Below, one piece after another: positions 35,397-41,371 of a stretch of 41,371 nucleotides of DNA. Numbering within the stretch: the first letter of the stretch is position 1; each line of letters starts with the position of its first letter. Location of the stretch: positions 1 to 41,371 of the forward strand of contig JAGXAC010000009.1 in NCBI GenBank assembly GCA_019075925.1, read 5' to 3'. The notes beneath the pieces were generated by a model. It was not told where the DNA came from. It ran no database searches and saw only the letters and a program-made list of their open reading frames with translations. The stretch is from Hyphomicrobiales bacterium (GTDB taxonomy: Bacteria > Pseudomonadota > Alphaproteobacteria > Rhizobiales > Xanthobacteraceae). A program made the position numbers and the translations under genes.

Positions 35397-35843
35397 ATGA
35401 TCGGCGCGATGCATGGTCCCCATTCGCGAATGTTGAGCCGGCGCGCCACTGTCATTGCGGCGGTTGTGGTGCTGACCGTAGCCGGGTCGCTTGCCGATTC
35501 TGCCGCTGAAAGCGCCGACAAAACCATCCGCCTTACCGTCGATTATGGCGATGGCGTCAGTAAGACCATCGATCATCTCGCCTGGGCGAAGGGATATACG
35601 GTTCTCGACGCGATGAAAGAGGCAACCGCGCGGCCGCACGGAATTTCGTTCAGCTTCACCGGCAGCGGCGGCTCGGCCATGCTGACCAAGATTGACGACG
35701 TGGCGAATGAGGGCGGCGGCGCCGGCAAGAAGGATTGGCATTACTTGGTCAACGGCGCCTATGGTGACCGGAGCTTTGCCACATTTGCCCTGCAAGCGCA
35801 TGACGACGTCGTTTGGCGCTTCACCACCGCACAAGGACAATAA
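35397..35843 (+). CDS. Exported DUF4430 (transcobalamin C-terminal-like) protein
   Basis: The 148-residue protein has a basic start and a hydrophobic segment (about 17-32), consistent with a signal peptide or anchor. A DUF4430 domain follows (about 44-142) with VDYGDGVSKTIDH, YTVLDAMKEAT, GSGGSAMLTKIDDV, DWHYLVNG and HDDVVWRFT. In animals this fold forms the C-terminal domain of cobalamin carriers; in bacteria its ligand is usually unknown. Starts at 35397, 35409 or 35430 are all possible, since GGGA (35391-35394) is close to the first. The stop TAA shares a base with the start of the DUF6580 gene. Placement after modC and coupling to a membrane protein suggest an uptake role. Confidence 0.82.
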   Translation: MIGAMHGPHSRMLSRRATVIAAVVVLTVAGSLADSAAESADKTIRLTVDYGDGVSKTIDHLAWAKGYTVLDAMKEATARPHGISFSFTGSGGSAMLTKIDDVANEGGGAGKKDWHYLVNGAYGDRSFATFALQAHDDVVWRFTTAQGQ

Positions 35844-36415
35844 TGTCGATACCTTCTTTCTCCGCCGACCGCACGCGCGCCCTGCCTTTCGACCTTCTCA
35901 TCGTGGCAAGCTTGGCCTGTCTCGATGTCATTGCCCGGATCATGCCGCATGCACCCAATTTCACACCGGTCGCGGCGAGCGCGCTATTTGCAGCGGCCGT
36001 ACTGCACCGGCGCGTGCTGGCGCCTCTGGTGCCGATTCTCGGCTTGGTAATCGGCGACCGGCTTGGCGGCGGCTACGACACGAAAATCATGGTAGTGGTC
36101 TATACAGCGCTCGCTTGGCCGGCTTGCGCGGCGGCTTTGTCACGCGCCCTGCGCGCGCCGCCAATGATCGCGCCGGTGCTCGCCTCGTCGTCGCTTTTGT
36201 TTTTCCTCACAACGAATTTTGCCGTTTGGGCGTTCAGCGCGCTTTACGCGCCTGGCATCGCCGGGCTCGGCAAGTGCTACATCGCCGCGCTGCCGTTCCT
36301 GCGCAACATGCTGGAAGGTGATCTGTTTTGGGGCGTCGTTCTGTTCGGCGGCCTTTGGCTGGCGCGACGCTTGTATGCCTCGACCGCACCCGCGCCGGAC
36401 GCCGTCCGCGCCTGA
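35843..36415 (+). CDS. DUF6580 membrane protein, ECF S-component-like
   Basis: The 190-residue protein has about five membrane segments and the sequence MPHAPNFTPVAASALFAAAV near the N-terminus, which is characteristic of DUF6580. Distant similarity of this family to energy-coupling-factor substrate-binding (S) subunits is reported in family descriptions as I recall. Its ATG shares a base with the TAA of the DUF4430 gene, with AAGGAC upstream, so the two are translationally coupled. No ECF ATPase or T component is visible in this window, so its energy source and substrate are unknown. An EamA permease gene follows after 19 bases. Confidence 0.8.
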   Translation: MSIPSFSADRTRALPFDLLIVASLACLDVIARIMPHAPNFTPVAASALFAAAVLHRRVLAPLVPILGLVIGDRLGGGYDTKIMVVVYTALAWPACAAALSRALRAPPMIAPVLASSSLLFFLTTNFAVWAFSALYAPGIAGLGKCYIAALPFLRNMLEGDLFWGVVLFGGLWLARRLYASTAPAPDAVRA

Positions 36416-36434
36416 CGCTTCAATCCCACTCCCG

Positions 36435-37322
36435 ATGGATTCCGCACTGCCGCCCGGCAAATCTTCGGCCACGCTCGGAGTCTTATGCGGCGTAGGTGCG
36501 GCCGTCTGCTGGGCGATCGGCTTTGTCGCGGCACGGCAGGGCATCAATGACGGCGTGTCGCCGATGATCATTGCGCTGCACCGTTTCGTCTGGCCGGGAC
36601 TGGCGTTTTTTCCGCTCATTGCGCGCGACGGGTTTGCCGAACTGCGCCGGATCGGCTGGCAACGCGGCGTCGTATTGACACTGGTCGGCGGGTTGCCGCT
36701 GTCGATACTCAGCTACGCCGGATTCCTGTTCGTCCCGCTTGGCCATGGCGGCGTCATCCAGCCGTCATGCGCGTCGCTCGGCGGACTTCTGCTGGCAAGC
36801 GTGGTGCTGAAGGAGCCGTTGCCGCGACGGCGTGTTTTCGGCGCGCTGGCGATTGTCGCCGGCCTTGTCATCATCGGCGTCGAGGCACTCCACACCATGG
36901 GCGTGCACGGCCTCCTCGGCGATTTCATGTTCGCAGTCGCCGGCTGCATGTTCGCAATCTTCGGCATGCTGCTGCGGTTGTGGCGGATCGAGCCGATCCC
37001 GGCTGTAGCCGTGACGAGCGTGCTGTCCCTGCTCGGTATACCGCTTATACTGCCCTACGCAGGTAACATCGCATCTGCGGGTCTGTTCGAGAACGTGTTG
37101 CAAGCCGTGGTGCAGGGCGGATTAGCCTCCGCGGGTGCCATCTATTTGTTTGCGCGCGGCGTCGTCCTGCTCGGCGCCAGCCGGGCCGCCGTGATTCCTT
37201 CACTGGTGCCGCCCTCGACGTTGCTGATCGGCTACCTGGCGCTCGGCGTGGTGCCGAGCCTGTCGCAACTCATCGGCCTGGTGATCGTCGTGATCGGATT
37301 CCAGCTGACGCAGAAGGCGTGA
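36435..37322 (+). CDS. DMT-superfamily (EamA) transporter
   Basis: The 295-residue inner-membrane protein has ten predicted membrane segments in two EamA repeats (about 13-145 and 158-293), the layout of drug/metabolite exporters. The segment ASLGGLLLASVVLKEPLPRRRVFGALAI at the end of repeat one is typical of EamA. The substrate is not predictable. I placed the ATG at 36435; the in-frame sequence upstream overlaps the DUF6580 gene in another frame. It lies 19 bases after that gene and may share its transcript. It converges on an aminotransferase gene. Confidence 0.88.
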   Translation: MDSALPPGKSSATLGVLCGVGAAVCWAIGFVAARQGINDGVSPMIIALHRFVWPGLAFFPLIARDGFAELRRIGWQRGVVLTLVGGLPLSILSYAGFLFVPLGHGGVIQPSCASLGGLLLASVVLKEPLPRRRVFGALAIVAGLVIIGVEALHTMGVHGLLGDFMFAVAGCMFAIFGMLLRLWRIEPIPAVAVTSVLSLLGIPLILPYAGNIASAGLFENVLQAVVQGGLASAGAIYLFARGVVLLGASRAAVIPSLVPPSTLLIGYLALGVVPSLSQLIGLVIVVIGFQLTQKA

Positions 37323-37371
37323 GGCTTGCGCGGAAATGAGCGGAAGGTCGTTCCGTTACACCGTCTATAGC

Positions 37372-38553
37372 CTAGGACGCCTTTCGCGTATTCAGGAATT
37401 CGCCGATGCGGTCGAGCGCGCGAAGAATGTTTTCCGTTGAATTGGCGTAGGAAACCCGCAGATAGCCCTCGCCGAGCACGCCGAAATCCGGGCCGCCAAT
37501 CAGCGCGACGCCGGAATCCTCCAGCAGCGCCGCGGCGAGCGGCTTCGCCTTCCAGCCGGTGCGCTGGATATTCGGAAATGCATAGAACGCGCCCTTCGGG
37601 GTCGTGCATGACACACTCGGCAGCCGGTTGAGCCCCGCGACGACGGTCTTCCGGCGCGCGTCGAATTCCGCCACCATCTTCGTTATTTCGTCTTGCGGGC
37701 CGGTGAGGGCCGCGATGCCGGCATATTGCGTGGCGGCGTTGACACACGAATGCAGGTTGACCGCGAGCTTCCGCGCATGGTCGTACAGTTTGCCCGGCCA
37801 GATCGCATAGCCCATGCGCCAACCGGTCATGGCATAGGTCTTCGACCAGCCGTTGAGCACGATGAGTCGATCGCGAATCGACGGATATTGCAGTAGGCAG
37901 ACGTGCGTCTCGCCGTCGTAGAGCATGTGGTCGTAGATTTCGTCCGACATCACTGCGACGTCCGGGAAGCGCGCCAGACCAGCAACGAGCTTGTCGACTT
38001 CGGCTTTCGGCGTCACGCCGCCGGTCGGATTGGCGGGCGAGTTGAGAATGAGGAGCCGCGTGTTTTTTGTGATCAGGCTCAACGTCTCATCGGCGGAAAA
38101 AGCGAAGTTGTTCTTTTCGCGGATCGGCACCGGCACCGGCCGTGCGCCGGTGAACTCGATCATCGAGCGGTAAATCGGGAAGCCGGGATCGGGATAGAGA
38201 ATGTCGCTGCCCGGCTCGCCGAACATCAGGATCGACATGAACATGGTCGGCTTGCCGCCGGGCAGGATCATCACGGCGTCGGGGGAAACCTCGACCTGGA
38301 AACGCTTGTGCAGATCGGCGGCGACGGCCTCGCGCAGCGGCAGGATGCCGACCGCCGGCGTGTAGCCGTGGTGGCCGTCGCGCAACGCCTTGACCGCCGC
38401 CTCGACGATGAAATCGGGGGTTCGAAAATCCGGCTGGCCGATGCCGAGATTGATGATATCGCGGCCGGTTGCAGCGAGCTGGGTGGCGCGGGCAAGCACG
38501 GCGAAGGCGTTTTCCTCGCCGATACGATCGAAGGCGGCAATGGTCTTCAGCAT
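37372..38553 (-). CDS. Pyridoxal-phosphate-dependent class I/II aminotransferase
   Basis: The 393-residue protein is a fold type I aminotransferase, with the PLP-binding Lys238 in NGWSKTYAMTGWRMGY, the PLP-pyridine Asp in MSDEIYDHM, and the substrate segment NSPANPTGGV. It resembles aspartate/branched or aromatic aminotransferases, but the amino acid cannot be fixed. Length and start are normal for the family. It is divergent from the IlvD/Edd dehydratase, with 167 bases between the starts. A hairpin-like CGGAA/TTCCG pair lies just beyond its stop near 37341-37355. Confidence 0.91.
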   Translation of the reverse strand: MLKTIAAFDRIGEENAFAVLARATQLAATGRDIINLGIGQPDFRTPDFIVEAAVKALRDGHHGYTPAVGILPLREAVAADLHKRFQVEVSPDAVMILPGGKPTMFMSILMFGEPGSDILYPDPGFPIYRSMIEFTGARPVPVPIREKNNFAFSADETLSLITKNTRLLILNSPANPTGGVTPKAEVDKLVAGLARFPDVAVMSDEIYDHMLYDGETHVCLLQYPSIRDRLIVLNGWSKTYAMTGWRMGYAIWPGKLYDHARKLAVNLHSCVNAATQYAGIAALTGPQDEITKMVAEFDARRKTVVAGLNRLPSVSCTTPKGAFYAFPNIQRTGWKAKPLAAALLEDSGVALIGGPDFGVLGEGYLRVSYANSTENILRALDRIGEFLNTRKAS

Positions 38554-38601
38554 GCCGGTAATTCACCGCAACTAACCCACGAACGCAAACGTCCGGCCAT
38601 T

Positions 38602-38618
38602 ATGTTGCATTGCAGCAT
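38602..38618. promoter_or_regulatory. Candidate operator palindrome between the aminotransferase and IlvD/Edd genes
   Basis: ATGTTGCA-T-TGCAGCAT is a 17-base palindrome with one mismatched pair. It lies in the divergent intergenic region, 49 bases from the aminotransferase start and about 100 from the dehydratase start. The shape fits a dimeric repressor of the GntR or LacI type. No regulator gene is in the neighbourhood. Confidence 0.4.
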
Positions 38619-38720
38619 TCGGTTCCCCGATGGTTCCATCAATGCACGGGGTACGGGGTTCGCGGCGCCACCAAATCGGCCTATCTAAAGCCTGCGGGGA
38701 CAGCGGTTGCGGAGTACGTG

Positions 38721-40532
38721 ATGGCCAAGAGTAACGGATCGCCGCCGACGCAACACCCGCGGTTGCGCTCGCAATTGTGGTTCGACAATCCCGACAATCC
38801 GGGGATGACTGCGCTCTATCTCGAGCGCTATCTCAATTACGGCCTCAGCCGCGAGGAGTTGACTTCGGGCAAGCCGATTATCGGCATCGCCCAAACCGGC
38901 TCCGACTTGAGCCCGTGCAATCGCCATCACCTCGAGCTTGCCAAGCGTGTGCGTGAAGGCATCCGGGACGCCGGCGGCGTCGCTTTCGAATTTCCCGTCC
39001 ACCCGATCCAGGAAACCGGTAAACGGCCGTCCGCGTCGCTCGATCGCAATCTCGCATATCTCGGATTGGTCGAAGTGCTTTACGGCTATCCGCTGGACGG
39101 CGTAGTGCTGACCACCGGCTGCGACAAGACGACGCCCGCATGCCTGATGGCGGCGGCCACGGTCAACACTCCGGCGATCGTGCTTTCCGGCGGACCGATG
39201 CTCAACCACGTGCACGACGGCAAGCTTCTCGGCTCGGGCACGTTGATCTGGCAGGCGCGCCGCGATCTCGCCACCGAAAAAATCGACTACAAAGAGTTCG
39301 TCGACATCGTCGCCGAGTCGGCGCCGTCGATCGGTCACTGCAACACCATGGGGACGGCTTCGACCATGAATGCGCTCGCCGAAGCACTCGGCATGTCGCT
39401 GCCCGGCTGTGCGGCGATACCGGCACCTTACCGCGAACGCGGCCAGATCGCCTACCAGACCGGATTGCGCGCGGTCGAGATCGTACGCGAAGACTTGAAA
39501 CCTTCCGACATCCTTACCCGTGCCGCATTCGAAAATGCCATTGTCGCCTGCTCGGCGATCGGCGGTTCGACCAATGCACCGATCCATCTTGTCGCCATCG
39601 CCCGCCACGCCGGCATCGAGCTTTCGACCAAGGATTGGGAGACGGTCGGCTATGACGTGCCGCTCTTGGTGAACATGCAGCCGGCCGGCGAATATCTCGG
39701 CGAAGATTATTTCCGCGCCGGCGGACTGCCGGCGGTGATGCACGAGCTTCTTACCGCCGGTCGCATCCACGGCGAGGCGCTCACCATCAACGGCAGGACC
39801 ATGGCCGAGAATGTCGGCCGCGCCAAAGCCTACAACGCCGAAGTCATCCGGCCTTACGACAAGCCGCTGAAAACCAAAGCCGGCTTTCTGGTACTACACG
39901 GCAATCTGTTCGATTCGGCGGTCATGAAGACCAGCGTGATCTCCGAAGAATTCCGCTCTCGCTACTTGAGCAATCCCAAGGATCCCAACGCGTTCGAAGG
40001 TTCGGCCGTGGTGTTCGACGGGCCGGAGGACTATCACCGCCGGATCGAAGATCCGGCATTGCACATCGACGAACATTCCATTTTGGTGATGCGCGGCGCC
40101 GGCCCGATCGGCTATCCGGGCTCGGCCGAAGTGGTCAACATGCAACCGCCGGCGGCGTTGATCAAACAGGGCATCAACTCATTGCCGTGTCTCGGCGACG
40201 GCCGGCAATCCGGCACCTCCGGCTCGCCGTCCATCCTCAACGCCTCGCCGGAAGCCGCCGACAATGGCGGGCTGGCGCTGCTGCAAACCGGGGACCGCTT
40301 GCGCATCGATCTCAACACCGGAACCGCCGATATCCTGATCTCCGCCGAGGAATTGGCGCGAAGGCGGGCCGCGCTGAAGCAAAGCGGCGGCTATCGCTTT
40401 CCGCCAAGCCAAACGCCGTGGCAGGAAATCCAGCGCGCCCTGGTCGTCCAGCTCGCCGAAGGCATGGTGCTCGAACCAGCGGTCAAATATCGGCAGGTTG
40501 CGCAGAAATACGTTCCGCGCGACAGTCACTGA
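38721..40532 (+). CDS. IlvD/Edd-family sugar-acid dehydratase
   Basis: The 603-residue protein is an iron-sulfur dehydratase. Cysteines 66 ([10 protein letters not shown]), 134 ([11 protein letters not shown]) and 207 (SIGHCNTMG) have the spacing of the cluster ligands in the [2Fe-2S] enzymes of this family, followed by Lys136. [21 protein letters not shown] is the usual signature. I favour a sugar-acid dehydratase (arabinonate/xylonate type) over IlvD, because the N-terminus [22 protein letters not shown] is typical of that group. ATG 38721 has GGAG six bases upstream. An isocitrate-lyase/PEP-mutase family gene follows after 31 bases, which fits carbon catabolism. Confidence 0.89.
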   Translation: MAKSNGSPPTQHPRLRSQLWFDNPDNPGMTALYLERYLNYGLSREELTSGKPIIGIAQTGSDLSPCNRHHLELAKRVREGIRDAGGVAFEFPVHPIQETGKRPSASLDRNLAYLGLVEVLYGYPLDGVVLTTGCDKTTPACLMAAATVNTPAIVLSGGPMLNHVHDGKLLGSGTLIWQARRDLATEKIDYKEFVDIVAESAPSIGHCNTMGTASTMNALAEALGMSLPGCAAIPAPYRERGQIAYQTGLRAVEIVREDLKPSDILTRAAFENAIVACSAIGGSTNAPIHLVAIARHAGIELSTKDWETVGYDVPLLVNMQPAGEYLGEDYFRAGGLPAVMHELLTAGRIHGEALTINGRTMAENVGRAKAYNAEVIRPYDKPLKTKAGFLVLHGNLFDSAVMKTSVISEEFRSRYLSNPKDPNAFEGSAVVFDGPEDYHRRIEDPALHIDEHSILVMRGAGPIGYPGSAEVVNMQPPAALIKQGINSLPCLGDGRQSGTSGSPSILNASPEAADNGGLALLQTGDRLRIDLNTGTADILISAEELARRRAALKQSGGYRFPPSQTPWQEIQRALVVQLAEGMVLEPAVKYRQVAQKYVPRDSH

Positions 40533-40563
40533 CCCTCTTTCGGTTGCTTCGCCGAGGTTCGAT

Positions 40564-41371
40564 ATGGGTAACGCGCGTCCGTCTGTCGCCGAAAAACGCA
40601 AAACCTTCCGCCGCCTGCATGAAGCCGGTTGCTTCGTCATTCCGAATCCGTGGAACGTCGGCACGGCGCGCTACCTGGAAGGGCTCGGCTTTCCGGCGCT
40701 TGCGACAACCAGTTCCGGCCACGCCCATTCGCTCGGCATGCCCGACGGTGGGCTGCAGCTCGACGACGTGCTTGCCCATTATCGCGAAATGGCGGCGGCG
40801 ACCGACGTGCCGCTCAACGCCGATTTCGAGAACGGCTTCGCCGACGATCCGGACAAAGTGGCGGAAAACGTTACCCGCTGCATCGCCACCGGAATTGCCG
40901 GCCTTTCGGTCGAAGATTCACCCAAGAGCGACCAACCGCTCTACGACTTCGACCTGTCGGTTGAGCGCGTTAAAGCGGCGCGCGCCGCGATCGACCGCGC
41001 CGGCGGCGACGTTGTGTTCACCGCGCGGGCGGAGAATTTCATCCGTGGCGTGAACGACCTCGACGACGCCATCCGCCGGCTCAAGGCCTACAAGGACGCC
41101 GGCGCCGATTGCCTTTATGCGCCCGGCATAAAAACCCGCGAGCAGATCGAAGCGGTGGTAAAAGCCGTAGCGCCGAAGCCGGTGAATTTTCTCGGCGGCG
41201 GCGCCTTCGGTTTCACCGTCAGCGACCTCGCGGCAATGGGCGTGCGCCGGATCAGCGTCGGCGGCTCGCTGGCGCGGGCGGCGATGCACGCTTTTATCCG
41301 CACGGCCACCGAGATCGCCAAAGAGGGCAAATTCGATGGCTTTGCCGGATTGGTCACCAATCCCGAACTGA
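40564..41371 (+). CDS. Isocitrate lyase/PEP mutase-family protein (C-terminus cut by window end)
   Basis: The gene is open from the ATG at 40564 to the window edge, 269 codons with no stop, so the 3' end is missing. The translation starts MGNARPSVAEKRKTFRRLHE and shows the PEP-mutase barrel: PNPWNVGTARYLEGLGFPA, ATTSSG (47-52), metal-binding Asp87 and Glu89 in NADFENGF, and SVEDSP (115-120). The classical isocitrate-lyase KKCGH motif is absent, so it is more like the oxaloacetate-decarboxylase or carboxyphosphonoenolpyruvate-mutase-like groups. Its position after the dehydratase suggests cleavage or processing of a downstream acid. No strong ribosome binding site is seen. Confidence 0.88.
   Translation, partial: MGNARPSVAEKRKTFRRLHEAGCFVIPNPWNVGTARYLEGLGFPALATTSSGHAHSLGMPDGGLQLDDVLAHYREMAAATDVPLNADFENGFADDPDKVAENVTRCIATGIAGLSVEDSPKSDQPLYDFDLSVERVKAARAAIDRAGGDVVFTARAENFIRGVNDLDDAIRRLKAYKDAGADCLYAPGIKTREQIEAVVKAVAPKPVNFLGGGAFGFTVSDLAAMGVRRISVGGSLARAAMHAFIRTATEIAKEGKFDGFAGLVTNPEL

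Overview
The window is GC-rich chromosomal DNA from an alphaproteobacterium, most likely of the order Hyphomicrobiales (Rhizobiales), near the Xanthobacteraceae/Bradyrhizobiaceae. This rests on the gene order lysC-ptsP-prfA-prmC-DUF4167, the pckA/chvI-chvG/hprK-EIIA-HPr/ahcY block, the truncated HPr kinase, and the dispersed palindromic repeats between genes. Species cannot be fixed from sequence alone. No transposase, phage gene, CRISPR array, rRNA or tRNA was seen.

Region 1 (1-7500) is housekeeping: aspartate kinase, the nitrogen-PTS enzyme I (PtsP), release factor 1, its methyltransferase PrmC, a DUF4167 protein with a His/Gln/Asn-rich tail, a strong bidirectional terminator, and a small DUF6460 membrane protein. 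Region 2 (7600-14006) is a co-directional cluster: E1 alpha and beta of a thiamine-diphosphate 2-oxoacid/acetoin-type dehydrogenase, a small cupin, a semialdehyde dehydrogenase, the lipoyl E2, and a 2-hydroxyacid dehydrogenase. No E3 is present. Together they look like one oxidative pathway of unknown substrate.

Region 3 (14023-23670) is a control block: PEP carboxykinase (minus strand), a HugZ-like protein, the ChvI/ChvG envelope two-component system, the regulatory PTS proteins HPrK, EIIA(Man) and HPr with a small unknown protein, a UdgX-type uracil-DNA glycosylase, and S-adenosylhomocysteinase. PtsP from region 1 could feed phosphate to other PTS proteins. The HPrK/HPr/EIIA set has no sugar permease here, so it is probably regulatory.

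Region 4 (23777-32813) holds a divergent pair for lipid-linked sugar transfer (GT39 membrane transferase and GT2-GtrA), LepA, an L,D-transpeptidase-type protein, a DUF488 pseudogene, murein endopeptidase MepA, a Yip1 protein and a GMC oxidoreductase. Region 5 (32988-37322) holds modABC for molybdate, followed closely by a DUF4430 exported protein, a DUF6580 membrane protein and an EamA permease. Region 6 (37372-41371) holds an aminotransferase facing away from an IlvD/Edd sugar-acid dehydratase and a PEP-mutase/isocitrate-lyase family gene cut by the window end.

Dispersed inverted repeats end within, or a few to about 50 bases before, the start codons of prfA, hprK, lepA and modB. In hprK the repeat supplies the start codon itself. 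The best candidates for undescribed biology are the DUF4430-DUF6580 pair after modABC, the E3-less dehydrogenase cluster, and the repeat-derived translation starts.
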